Source: QHXM01 sp963697975
Lineage (GTDB): Bacteria > Acidobacteriota > Blastocatellia > Pyrinomonadales > Pyrinomonadaceae
Assembly: GCA_963697975.1 (NCBI GenBank)
Contig: OY969111.1
Coordinates: forward strand, 1,798,001 to 1,862,000
Length of the DNA stretch: 64,000 nt
Direction of reading: 5' to 3'
Shown here piece after piece: positions 1 to 7,808 of this stretch. Every line of letters starts with the position of its first letter. Position 1 is the stretch's first letter. Position numbers and translations under genes: made by a program. The notes beneath the pieces are model-generated. The model ran no database searches and was not told the origin of the DNA. It saw nothing but the letters and a program-made list of their open reading frames with translations.

Positions 1-768
1 GGTCGCCTCACGCAGGAAGCCCTCGGATGCTTCTGCGGGCAGCCCCGTCGGCGGGTACTCATTTTTCACAGGTCTGTGGTAGGTCCCAAAGAGCATATCT
101 ATGAACGGGAAGAAGGTGGCGAAATTCTTGTCGTGATGTTCGACGTAAAGCGAGTGGTGGATGCGATGCCATTGTGGGCCGGAAAAGATCGGCGTCAGCG
201 GTCCCAGGTTAAGCCGGACATTTGTGTGATTGACGAATCCCCAGAGCTTGAACATCAGGAAAAGGGCGACGAAGTGCGGTGTTTGCGGCCCGAGGATAAT
301 CAGGACCGGAAGATAAAGAATAAGGAAGAGAAGATTGCTGAGGACATGTGTTCTGCCTATGGTGCTGGAGTTGAGAGCGGTTTCGCTATGATGAAACTTA
401 TGCGTCTCCCAGAAAAAAGGGATGGTGTGCTGTAGGCGGTGCGCCCAATATTGCCAGAGGTCGAACACCACCGCATAAAAAAGGGCGAACAGCAGATGAG
501 CAATGAAGCCGCTTTGCCCATTAACGAATTCGGGGAGGAGTCCTCCGCCCGCGAGGCTCAAAGCACGGCCATAATAGGGGGCGAGAAAAAATTGCAGGAG
601 AATTACGAGAAAGAGCGCGAAAGGAAGATAAAGCAGATTGAAGAGCCGCTTCGAGACAGCCTGTCCCCTCTCGGCTGGCGCGAGTAATTCCAGAAAGCTG
701 AAGATTAATGTCAGGACGAGCACGGACAGTAGAATGTTGCCGTACTCGCGGAGAAGATTAACAAACAT
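1..768 (-). CDS. Sterol desaturase / fatty acid hydroxylase family protein (3' end beyond window)
   Basis: The reading frame is open from an ATG at 768 to the window edge, giving 256 residues; an in-frame stop lies just upstream of the ATG, so the start is well placed. Three histidine clusters typical of the membrane di-iron hydroxylase/desaturase family are visible: HRLQH at 110-114, HKFHH at 123-127 and HRIHH at 201-205. Hydrophobic segments lie near residues 8-30, 43-63, 88-106 and 143-175. Such enzymes use O2 at a di-iron centre to hydroxylate or desaturate lipids or sterols in the membrane; the substrate cannot be read from sequence. The C-terminus is missing only because the window ends. 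Confidence 0.85.
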   Translation of the reverse strand, partial: MFVNLLREYGNILLSVLVLTLIFSFLELLAPAERGQAVSKRLFNLLYLPFALFLVILLQFFLAPYYGRALSLAGGGLLPEFVNGQSGFIAHLLFALFYAVVFDLWQYWAHRLQHTIPFFWETHKFHHSETALNSSTIGRTHVLSNLLFLILYLPVLIILGPQTPHFVALFLMFKLWGFVNHTNVRLNLGPLTPIFSGPQWHRIHHSLYVEHHDKNFATFFPFIDMLFGTYHRPVKNEYPPTGLPAEASEGFLREAT

Positions 769-839
769 TGTCGCCTGCTATCCGGTAGCTATGCTCAGCG
801 AGGTTGGTAGTAATATTCCTGTTGGTTGACCGTCCTGTC

Positions 840-868
840 ATTATAGCTCTCTTCGAGAGAAAAGGAAT
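840..868 (-). promoter_or_regulatory. Possible promoter of the sterol desaturase-family gene
   Basis: A perfect TATAAT lies on the minus strand at 840-845, about 70 nt upstream of the ATG at 768. A small palindrome, CTCTC-TTC-GAGAG, lies just upstream of it and could be an operator. The -35 is weak. The match is by eye only. Confidence 0.35.
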
Positions 869-926
869 CTATTTTGCTAAGCTTGGCAGGGGTTCAATTT
901 CAAACTGAAGATGCGGCGAGAGGCGA

Positions 927-1046
927 TTCACCACAGAGGCACAGAGAACACGGAGGTAGCACGGAGATTTGAGATTTGAGATTAAGAATTTGAGATTGCT
1001 TAACTCTCTGTGCCCCCTCTGCGTTCTCTGTGTCTGCGGTGGTGAA
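927..1046. repeat. Intergenic imperfect palindrome, CACAGAGGCACAGAG type
   Basis: Arms at 927-956 and 1017-1046 are complementary with few mismatches (TTCACCACAGAGGCACAGAG against its complement). Between them are short iterations of GAGATTT. The element fills most of the gap between the glycosyltransferase stop and the sterol desaturase promoter and has no coding potential. It belongs to the class of iterated intergenic hairpins seen elsewhere in the window. Confidence 0.7.
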
Positions 1047-1087
1047 CCTCAACTTTCTCTTACACTCTATTCAAACTGAACCTCTGC

Positions 1088-2311
1088 CTATTTTCGCAAT
1101 ACAACTTCTATCGTTTCGCTCATGGCATTTAAGCAGGACTGCCAATCACCCAGCGCCGCAACTTCGCGCCGACGCGCGATTGCTCTTTCATCGCTCGGCA
1201 GATTCAGAGCTTGCTCGATAGCTCGCAAAAAAGAATCGGACTGGTTAAGAGCGGTTATCAATACCTGATGCTGCTCGTTGAAAGCACAAATCGCGGGGAG
1301 TTCAGTCGAGACGACCGGCTTACCCAGCGCCAGATACTCGTTCAGCTTGAGCGGCAACGCTGTGGCAGTGGCCGGATCGTTTAAGTATGGGATCAGACAC
1401 ACGTCGAACTGACGAATGTAGTGCGCCAGTGATGGATGCGGCTGCTGGCCCAGGATATGGACATTGGGTAATTCGGCTAGCCCGTTTATCTCTGCCTGAA
1501 CCGCTCCAACAAAAACCCACGACCAACGTGGCCGCGCCTGCGCCAACCCTTTTAGTAACGGGTAGTCCACGAACTTGTGCATCCCTCCGACGTAGCCGAT
1601 GACCGGATGCGGCAGGGAGGACAAAGTGTGTGTTATTTCTCTATAACCAGATGAGGAATCAGCAGCAGTCTCATCTTCGCCGCTCTCTCCGGCATGAAAC
1701 AATTCCAGATTGACGCCCGCCGGAACGTTATGGACGTTGCCATTCCACTTTTCGCAATGCTCTACCAATTGAGGGCAAAAGGTAAAAACCACATCAGCCA
1801 TCTTGAGAAGCGCCGTCTCGCTTTGGCGCAACTCGTCGAGGTGTGGCGTCAGTTGTGAAAAATCTGCTCCACAGTAATAGATTATCGCGCTCTCGCGGGT
1901 ACGCAGGATTTCAATTAAATCAACCGCCGTATCAGTCGGCAGATAGCTCCAAACCAGTGGGTCACGCATCCCCAGCCTGCGGGCGATGCGTTTGATCTTC
2001 GGCAGCAGCAAGCGGCGATTAATCAGGCGTCGGGCAGCAGACCCGAACGGCGGCAAAACAATCGGCGAGATAACATGAAGGTTGGGCGAGACCTCGCGCA
2101 CGCCATGTGAGAACAACGACCTCAGACTATTTTTGAGGCGTGCGGCAACGCGTTTTGCGTCCTGTAAGTTCGGCGCACGCACTCCCGTATTTTCAATGTA
2201 GAGCACACGGTTTCCAGCCTTTGCCAACCGCGTAGCTATCTCCTGATGTATCTGCCAGAGAAAGTCCCATTCGATGCTGGAGATGAAGATGATGTCTCGA
2301 TTAGTAATCAT
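1088..2311 (-). CDS. Family 1/4-type glycosyltransferase
   Basis: This 407-residue protein looks like a GT-B fold glycosyltransferase. The N-terminal half has a Rossmann-like start (DIIFISSIEWDFLWQIH), and the C-terminal half has the nucleotide-sugar half-domain with VIGYVGGMHKFVDYPLL and a KLNEYLALGKPVVSTELPA stretch, the E-x7-E-like region of GT4 enzymes. It should transfer a sugar from a nucleotide donor to a growing cytoplasmic glycan. It follows the aminotransferase and acetyltransferase genes on the same strand with an 84 bp gap, so it is probably the third gene of that operon. Its sugar specificity cannot be inferred. Confidence 0.85.
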   Translation of the reverse strand: MITNRDIIFISSIEWDFLWQIHQEIATRLAKAGNRVLYIENTGVRAPNLQDAKRVAARLKNSLRSLFSHGVREVSPNLHVISPIVLPPFGSAARRLINRRLLLPKIKRIARRLGMRDPLVWSYLPTDTAVDLIEILRTRESAIIYYCGADFSQLTPHLDELRQSETALLKMADVVFTFCPQLVEHCEKWNGNVHNVPAGVNLELFHAGESGEDETAADSSSGYREITHTLSSLPHPVIGYVGGMHKFVDYPLLKGLAQARPRWSWVFVGAVQAEINGLAELPNVHILGQQPHPSLAHYIRQFDVCLIPYLNDPATATALPLKLNEYLALGKPVVSTELPAICAFNEQHQVLITALNQSDSFLRAIEQALNLPSDERAIARRREVAALGDWQSCLNAMSETIEVVLRK

Positions 2312-2395
2312 GAAAGCGATGTGAGAACCAGCGCCTCACCTACTATTGAAAACATCTGAATGCGCTCCCTGAGGCGAAGGAGTTCATTCATTGAC

Positions 2396-3610
2396 TCAGA
2401 GCGGTCCGGCCTGACCAACCAGATTGTTCGCATCTGCGAGCGACGTTCTTATCTCGTCGGCAAACTCCTGCGCCCTCTCGACGCCATCGCAAATCCTGTG
2501 AACGATTGCGCTCTCCATGTCTGACCAGATGGGAAGATTGAGAATTCTGGATGACAACATCTGCGTTTGAGGAAGCAGTTCATCCGGCGGCGCGTATTGC
2601 CTGTAAGCGAATTGACGATGAACGGGTGGGTCGTAATACTTTCGCGTATCAATGTTCTCAGCTTCCAGAGCCAGAGCCAACTCATCACGCGTTAACCCAA
2701 AGGCGTCCGGGTCAACGATGATTGAAAAGTCTTTATATGAACTGCGATTGCCGGGCATGACCTGTTGGAAGCTCAATCCCGGCAGTCGGCTTAATTTTTC
2801 TCGATAAAGTTCTGCGAGTTGGTTACGGTGACGTGCGGAGGATTCGAGATTAACCAGACTGAATTGCCCGAGCAGCGCATTGATCTCAGGCATACGCGCA
2901 TTGATACCGGCGAAGGCGCTGTCGTAATCACCCGCATTGCCATACTCTCTGCCAACGCGCACTCTCTCTGCCAGCCTGTCATCATTCGTCGCAATGATGC
3001 CGCCTTCACCGGCGACCAGCAGTTTCGTAGGGCTGAGGCTAAAGACGCTGACATCTCCATCAGGCCCAACGGGTCTGCCCTGATAAAGAGAGCCGAAGCC
3101 ATGCGCCGCATCGAAAATCAAGCGGAGGTTGTGCCGCTCTGCGACTGCTTTCAAGCCATCAATATCAGCAGGGTTGCCGGAATTATGCACGGCAACAAGA
3201 GCTGAAGTCTCCGGGGTGACGGCGGCTTCCGCAGCAGACGGGTTGAGATTCGTCGTGTGCGGCTCAACGTCCGCGAAGACGGGGCGCAAGCCAGCCCAGC
3301 TCAAGGCGCTGACGGTCGCCATAAAGGTGAAGCTGGGAACAACGATATCGCCTTTCAGTCCGAGAGCCTGATAAACCAACATCAGACCGGAGGTGCAGCT
3401 TGAGACTGCGACGGCATTCCTGACGCCCAGGTGTTGGGCCACAAGTTCTTCAAACGTTCGCAGCCGATGTCCCTTGGTCAATATCCTGCTCTCAACTATC
3501 TCACGCATCAGTTCGGCGAGTTCTTCATAACGCGGGAGGAGCGGCTTGTTGATATTAACTTTGTGCTCGAAGATCGGGCTATTCCCAAGCAGAGCCGGTT
3601 GACTATTCAT
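2396..3610 (-). CDS. DegT/DnrJ/EryC1/StrS-family PLP sugar aminotransferase (PglE-like)
   Basis: The 404 residues match the family length. The PLP-binding aspartate is D167 in IFDAAHGFG and the Schiff-base lysine is K196 in SLSPTKLLVAGEGG; VPSFTFMATVSA at 91-102 is the usual substrate-loop motif. Members transaminate keto-sugars on a nucleotide carrier. The gene overlaps the PglD-like acetyltransferase upstream by 8 bp, so translation is probably coupled. With the 4,6-dehydratase at 7809 the three could make a UDP-2,4-diacetamido-2,4,6-trideoxyhexose. The pathway assignment is inference from gene content; the enzyme class is clear. Confidence 0.9.
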   Translation of the reverse strand: MNSQPALLGNSPIFEHKVNINKPLLPRYEELAELMREIVESRILTKGHRLRTFEELVAQHLGVRNAVAVSSCTSGLMLVYQALGLKGDIVVPSFTFMATVSALSWAGLRPVFADVEPHTTNLNPSAAEAAVTPETSALVAVHNSGNPADIDGLKAVAERHNLRLIFDAAHGFGSLYQGRPVGPDGDVSVFSLSPTKLLVAGEGGIIATNDDRLAERVRVGREYGNAGDYDSAFAGINARMPEINALLGQFSLVNLESSARHRNQLAELYREKLSRLPGLSFQQVMPGNRSSYKDFSIIVDPDAFGLTRDELALALEAENIDTRKYYDPPVHRQFAYRQYAPPDELLPQTQMLSSRILNLPIWSDMESAIVHRICDGVERAQEFADEIRTSLADANNLVGQAGPL

Positions 3611-4265
3611 GGCTTCCTTTTTCTTTCGCCTTTATCACTCTGGCTGGCACTCCAACGGCAGTCACGTTGTCCGGTAAGTTTCTGATGGCGACCGCGCCCG
3701 CGCCCACAGTCGTCCACGACCCGATTGAGACGCCGTGAATAACGCTTGAGCCTATTCCCAGATAGCAGCCCTCGCCGATAAAGACGTTTCCCGCCAGATG
3801 AACTCCCGGATTGAGCGTCCCGTAGCGGCCAATCTTTGTATCGTGGCTGACGGTCGCGCCGACGTTGACGACTGTGTGGTCGCCTATGAAGCTATCCGTG
3901 CTGGCGAAGCTGTGCGGGAACATCATCACTCCTTCTCCGAGCTTCGCATCAGGCGAAAGATGAGCCAGAGGAGAGATGGCATTGATGAATGAGAGGCCGA
4001 TTGACCGGGCGTGTTCGGCCAGCCGCTTGCGCGTCTGCGGTAGCCCGACCGCGCAAACGACCCCTATCTCGCTTTTATCCACGCTCTCAAACCAGGACCA
4101 ATCGCCCAGCACAGGCAAGCTGTTAATAATTTGTTGATGAAGCGTCCGGTCTTCATCAATAAACCCCAGAATCATTAAGTCGGGGCGATGCTGCGCCTGA
4201 TGGCGTAAGATGTCCGCAACCTCACGGCCATGACCGCCAGCGCCTATGATTGTCACGCGTTTCAT
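3603..4265 (-). CDS. NeuD/PglD-family sugar O/N-acetyltransferase
   Basis: Residues 1-75 form a small Rossmann-like domain (VTIIGAGGHGREVADIL) and residues 90-215 a left-handed beta-helix made of hexapeptide repeats, ending in the family motif VGVPARVI. The candidate catalytic histidine lies in VNVGATVSHDTKIG. PglD and NeuD acetylate an amino- or hydroxyl-sugar from acetyl-CoA. It is the first gene of a three-gene operon (acetyltransferase, aminotransferase, glycosyltransferase), divergent from the MBOAT gene. Pairing with a DegT aminotransferase favours the PglD role over sialic-acid O-acetylation, since no NeuB or NeuC homologue is in the window. Confidence 0.88.
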   Translation of the reverse strand: MKRVTIIGAGGHGREVADILRHQAQHRPDLMILGFIDEDRTLHQQIINSLPVLGDWSWFESVDKSEIGVVCAVGLPQTRKRLAEHARSIGLSFINAISPLAHLSPDAKLGEGVMMFPHSFASTDSFIGDHTVVNVGATVSHDTKIGRYGTLNPGVHLAGNVFIGEGCYLGIGSSVIHGVSIGSWTTVGAGAVAIRNLPDNVTAVGVPARVIKAKEKGSHE

Positions 4266-4327
4266 GAAATTCTATTAAATAGCTTGTTCGAGTTGGGCGG
4301 CAGAGCTGGCTAGCAAGCGTAACAGAT

Positions 4328-4356
4328 ATTATATCCCTGTCAAAAGTGGGTGGAAA
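4328..4356 (-). promoter_or_regulatory. Probable promoter of the acetyltransferase-aminotransferase-glycosyltransferase operon
   Basis: On the minus strand a TATAAT at 4328-4333 is preceded, at exactly 17 bp, by TTTCCA at 4351-4356 (four of six to TTGACA). It sits about 60 bp upstream of the ATG at 4265 within the 225 bp divergent gap. Confidence 0.45.
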
Positions 4357-4490
4357 TCTTATCTGATTGCTTCCCCGTTGCGTTGCGGCTATTCTCTTTC
4401 GCCTGTTTTGCCTGCACGTTTTCTCATTGTACAAGCGCGACCAAATGCCTTTGATGTGAGGAAAGAAGCGGCTTCCTTCAGACCGGACAC

Positions 4491-5960
4491 ATGTCATTTA
4501 ACTCAATTCAGTTTCTAATCTTTTTCCCGGTCGTGACGTTCCTCTATTTCGCGCTTCCTTTCCGCTGGCGTTGGGCCATGCTCTTAACCGCCAGTTCAAT
4601 CTTTTACATGGCTTTTATCCCTGCCTATATTCTCATCCTGTTTTTCACCATCACGGTGGACTACTTCGCGGGGCTGCTCATTGACAGGGCGCAGGGCGAA
4701 CGCAGGAAGCTCTTCTTAATTGCCAGCATCATCTCGAACCTCGGCGTCCTCGGATTTTTCAAATACTTCGATTTCATCAGCAATAATCTGATGCACGCGG
4801 CACAGGCGCTTGGCTGGCAACATTCTTTACCGGTTTTGTCGCTCGTCCTCCCTACCGGGCTTTCTTTTCATACCTTTCAGGCGATGAGCTATACGATAGA
4901 GATTTATCGCGGCAATCAGAAACCCGAAAAGCATTTCGGCATTTTCGCGCTCTACGTGATGTTCTACCCGCAGTTGGTCGCTGGCCCGATTGAACGCCCG
5001 CAAAATCTGCTCCATCAATTTTACGAATGTCACTACTTCGACTACACGAGAGTCATTGGCGGCTTGAAGCTGATGCTGTGGGGAATGTTCAAGAAGATAG
5101 TCATCGCCGACCGTCTCGCAATCTTCGTTGACCAAATTTACAACCAGCCGACCATCTATCGGGGAATTCCTTTGATCGTTGCGACGGTCTTCTTCGCTTT
5201 TCAAATCTACTGTGATTTTTCCGCTTACTCTGACATCGCCATCGGGGCCGCGCAGGTCATGGGTTTCAGACTCGTGACCAATTTCAATCGCCCTTATGCG
5301 GCGAAATCAATCGCCGATTTCTGGAGAAGGTGGCACATCTCTCTCACCACCTGGTTCAGAGATTACGTCTATCTCCCGCTCGTCACGAATCAGGGCGGGC
5401 GACGGCGCTTGTACTCAAGCATCTTCCTCACATTTTTAATCAGCGGAATCTGGCACGGCGCGCGTTGGACGTTCGTCGTCTGGGGCGCGTTGAATGGTCT
5501 TTATATTTTAGTCTCTCTCTGGACGAGAAATATCAGAAGGGAGCTTCGCAATGCGCTGGGACTCGAAAGATGGCCGCGCCTGCACGACTCGCTTCAGATA
5601 GCCATAACTTTCTCGCTCGTCTGTTTCGCATGGATTTTCTTTCGGGCTAACAGCCTGTCGGATGCCTTCTACATCGTTCGTCACTTATTCACTGGCATCC
5701 GGCATTTCCTGACCAACCTGTGGCTGCAAGAGATGTGGGCAAACGTCCTGCCGGGCCAACCGCAGTCCTATTTCCTGATTGCCGGTCTCTCGATCATCTT
5801 TATGTGGTTCATACATCTTATTCAGCCGCACAGGTCAATCAGGCTCATGTTTTCAGAAAAGCCGATTTACTTCAGATGGGCGCTGTACTACGCACTCATC
5901 CTGTCCATCTTCTTCCTCGGTGAATTTCAGGCGAGACAGTTCATTTACTTTCAATTCTGA
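4491..5960 (+). CDS. MBOAT-family membrane O-acyltransferase (AlgI/DltB-like)
   Basis: The 489-residue polytopic protein has the MBOAT hallmarks: the RRWHISLTTWFRDYVYLPL motif with H282, and the membrane-embedded invariant histidine H322 in SGIWHGARW. Length and topology match AlgI and related enzymes that pass acyl (usually acetyl) groups across the inner membrane to extracytoplasmic polysaccharide. It is followed after 2 bp by an SGNH-like protein, the usual periplasmic transferase partner, and it faces the sugar-biosynthesis operon across a divergent promoter region. O-acylation of the glycan made by this locus is the likely role. Confidence 0.92.
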   Translation: MSFNSIQFLIFFPVVTFLYFALPFRWRWAMLLTASSIFYMAFIPAYILILFFTITVDYFAGLLIDRAQGERRKLFLIASIISNLGVLGFFKYFDFISNNLMHAAQALGWQHSLPVLSLVLPTGLSFHTFQAMSYTIEIYRGNQKPEKHFGIFALYVMFYPQLVAGPIERPQNLLHQFYECHYFDYTRVIGGLKLMLWGMFKKIVIADRLAIFVDQIYNQPTIYRGIPLIVATVFFAFQIYCDFSAYSDIAIGAAQVMGFRLVTNFNRPYAAKSIADFWRRWHISLTTWFRDYVYLPLVTNQGGRRRLYSSIFLTFLISGIWHGARWTFVVWGALNGLYILVSLWTRNIRRELRNALGLERWPRLHDSLQIAITFSLVCFAWIFFRANSLSDAFYIVRHLFTGIRHFLTNLWLQEMWANVLPGQPQSYFLIAGLSIIFMWFIHLIQPHRSIRLMFSEKPIYFRWALYYALILSIFFLGEFQARQFIYFQF

Positions 5961-5962
5961 AC

Positions 5963-6961
5963 ATGAAAAACAGCGGCCTTCGAAAGTTCGTCATCAAGAG
6001 TTTTATTTTCATCATGCCGCTCGGCTTGATACCGCTGTTTGTCGAGTACAGGCTCAGTCAGGTTCCCAATAGCTATAACGTGAAAAAGCGTTTGCTCGAA
6101 GCTCAGGCCCCGGAGATACAGGCCATCATCACGGGTTCGTCTCATGCTTACGTAGCCATTAAGCCAAAGAACCTCGGATGCAAGGCATTCAATCTGGCGA
6201 ACACGAGTCAGAGCCTTTATTACGATTCCCAACTGCTGGCGAAATATCTGGATCGAATGCCCAGCCTGCGTCTGGCCATCATTACGCTCTCATATTTCGC
6301 CCTCGAATTTCGCTTGGCGGATAGCCCGGAGGAATGGCGGTCGCACTTTTACTACTATCATTACGGAATCAGAAACGAGACCAATAGCTGGCCGCTTCTG
6401 GACTTGAGAAACCACAGTCTCATAGCCCTGTACGGCATTAACGAAACACGCATCATTTCGCGGCTCGGCTATCAGGTCAGCTTCGCGGAACAAGTGGATG
6501 AAACGGGCTGGTTCAAGTCTCAGGGCGATGTTCAGACTTTGGAGGCAAGCCGGGAATCAGCGCGCAGGAACATGGACTTTCATCACGGCTTCATGAAGCC
6601 GAAATACATCGAGGAGAATCTCAACGCCCTGAAGACGATGATTAGAAATTTACAGGCGCGGAAAGTGGCCGTAGTATTTGTCACCACCCCTGTCTTTCGC
6701 ACCTACGCCGAGCGCATGTCGGCAGCAAAGTATCAAACGATGGAGGAACAGATAGAGCGTCTCTGCCAGACCTACGGCATCGAATACTTCAACTATTCGT
6801 TCGATCCCCGGTTTACAATCGAAGACTTTCAAAATCCCGATCATCTCAATCTACCGGGCGCAGAAAAGTTCAGCGCGATAATTAAGGATGATTTTGTAAA
6901 TAGATATGTGAATCCACCGACTTTGACTCACAACCCCCTGATGATCCTTAAGCACTATTGA
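5963..6961 (+). CDS. SGNH-like (AlgX/AlgJ/DltD-type) periplasmic acyltransferase partner
   Basis: This 332-residue protein begins with a membrane anchor (residues 8-26, rich in I, F and L). A block-I-like motif, TGSSH, places candidate nucleophiles at S59/S60, and the C-terminal NPDHLNLPGAEKF carries D293-H294, as in the last block of SGNH hydrolases and AlgX-like proteins. The canonical D three residues before the histidine is N here, so activity should be treated with caution. It is separated from the MBOAT gene by 2 bp, so the two are surely co-transcribed, and the pair resembles the AlgI-AlgJ/X and PatA-PatB arrangements. Confidence 0.7.
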   Translation: MKNSGLRKFVIKSFIFIMPLGLIPLFVEYRLSQVPNSYNVKKRLLEAQAPEIQAIITGSSHAYVAIKPKNLGCKAFNLANTSQSLYYDSQLLAKYLDRMPSLRLAIITLSYFALEFRLADSPEEWRSHFYYYHYGIRNETNSWPLLDLRNHSLIALYGINETRIISRLGYQVSFAEQVDETGWFKSQGDVQTLEASRESARRNMDFHHGFMKPKYIEENLNALKTMIRNLQARKVAVVFVTTPVFRTYAERMSAAKYQTMEEQIERLCQTYGIEYFNYSFDPRFTIEDFQNPDHLNLPGAEKFSAIIKDDFVNRYVNPPTLTHNPLMILKHY

Positions 6962-6990
6962 GGCAGCGCTGGTAGAGCAGAAGTAAATAG

Positions 6991-7024
6991 CACGGGGCGG
7001 TGCCTTACACAGCACCGCCCCGTG
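6991..7024. terminator. Bidirectional hairpin between convergent genes
   Basis: A perfect 13 bp stem (6991-7003 with 7012-7024) closes an 8 nt loop. It lies 30 bp after the stop of the SGNH-like gene and 37 bp after the stop of the convergent small secreted protein gene. There is no T-tract on the plus strand, so its terminator role is inferred from position and stability. Confidence 0.6.
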
Positions 7025-7060
7025 CCCTGATTGAGTAGGTGTGCAGTGGCGGCCTGCCCC

Positions 7061-7405
7061 TTAATCGGCATCGCCGCAGTAGCCCCAGGCTGAGGCGTTG
7101 CCCGTGTCGTTGTTACTGTCGGTCACGTACAGGGTGACGTATTCCAAAGTGTCCGGTGGGCCGCAGGGAACGATTGCGATGCCGACATCTTCGGCGATTC
7201 GAGACGCCTGCGGCGTAAACTGGTAAGAGTAGATGCCGGTGCCGCCATCCACCTCGAAGTGACATTCCAAACGTTGATGTCCTAAGGATATGCAGTACAG
7301 CCCGACGGCCAGTGTCGTGCTGGCTTTGCCGCGTTTGATGGGGGCGGCCAGAAGTGCGAAGACGACGAGAGTGAGTACGAGCACCAGTATTCGTTTATTC
7401 GACAT
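7061..7405 (-). CDS. Small secreted protein with conserved-looking cysteines, unknown function
   Basis: The protein has 114 residues. Residues 1-28 form a signal peptide (KR, then a long L/V/F core, cleavage near GKAS). The mature part has four cysteines (in LYCISL, LECHF, VPCGP and GYCGDAD), an even number that suggests two disulfides, and a short beta-rich composition (GGTGIYSYQFTP). I do not recognise the family. It has its own strong promoter (7480-7508) directly after the terminator of a predicted ncRNA, and a ribosome binding site-like GGAG lies about 9 nt before the ATG. Probably a periplasmic or extracellular protein. Confidence 0.6.
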   Translation of the reverse strand: MSNKRILVLVLTLVVFALLAAPIKRGKASTTLAVGLYCISLGHQRLECHFEVDGGTGIYSYQFTPQASRIAEDVGIAIVPCGPPDTLEYVTLYVTDSNNDTGNASAWGYCGDAD

Positions 7406-7479
7406 TGTGAGTCTCCTTTGGTAAGCGGACGTAAGCCTATGAGGTCGAGGGCGTTCGCGTGTAAAGGGGGAACGCGGGA

Positions 7480-7508
7480 ACGATACGCCCGACGGAGCCG
7501 GGTGTCAA
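7480..7508 (-). promoter_or_regulatory. Sigma-70-type promoter of the small secreted protein gene
   Basis: On the minus strand a perfect TTGACA (7503-7508) is followed by a 17 bp spacer and TATCGT (7480-7485). It lies 75 bp upstream of the ATG at 7405 and starts only 4 bp beyond the terminator of the upstream ncRNA, so the two are separate transcription units. Confidence 0.65.
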
Positions 7509-7512
7509 CGGC

Positions 7513-7688
7513 TAAAAGAGAGAGCGGCGAGGGGTGGCTCGCCGCTCTCTCTCGGAATGGCACGCACCCGACCCCTCCGATTTTTGAGGCAGGCTTAAGC
7601 ACTTTTGGGGCAAGTGAGGGTTATGAGGCAAAGCCGAATCCATCCTCCGCAGGAGTCATCCCGTGAATACCGGGTCACCGCTTAAACC
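7513..7688 (-). ncRNA. Candidate stand-alone structured RNA of about 175 nt
   Basis: The unit is complete on the minus strand: a promoter at 7694-7721, a long closing stem pairing 7691-7680 with 7600-7588 (12 pairs, one bulge), an internal part with several small hairpins (CCCG/CGGG, CTCC/GGAG, GGC/GCC), and a terminator with a perfect 15 bp stem (7552-7538 with 7531-7517, 6 nt loop) ending in TTTT. No open frame of note fits. End-to-end pairing and length recall 6S RNA, but I cannot match 6S consensus bases, so no family name is given. A riboswitch for the downstream gene is less likely because that gene has its own promoter after the terminator. Confidence 0.5.
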
Positions 7689-7693
7689 GCCTG

Positions 7694-7721
7694 ATTATTA
7701 CCTGCGAGCTTTTCATGTTAA
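7694..7721 (-). promoter_or_regulatory. Promoter of the candidate ncRNA
   Basis: On the minus strand TTAACA (7716-7721, five of six) and AATAAT (7694-7699, five of six) are 16 bp apart. The expected start, about 7687, falls at the beginning of the closing stem of the RNA. Confidence 0.5.
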
Positions 7722-7808
7722 ATTAACGGTCGTCCATCCGAAAATAGGGTTCTGGCTACCAAAGCTCTGACGAACATCGCATCAGGTCCGGGGTTTCTGC
7801 TTTTAGTA

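Noticed and set aside
76..829. Plus-strand reading frames at the window start
   Set aside because: They are antisense to the sterol desaturase-family frame, which has full histidine motifs and a hydrophobic profile.
7592..7688. GEMM (c-di-GMP) riboswitch on the plus strand before the dehydratase gene
   Set aside because: GGGGCAAG, GGCAAAGCC and CCGGGTCACCG resemble GEMM text, but the P2 tetraloop and P3 do not fit, while promoter and terminator are both on the minus strand.
7513..7688. 6S RNA identity for the minus-strand RNA
   Set aside because: Length and closing stem fit, but I cannot match the conserved central bubble; a covariance search would decide.
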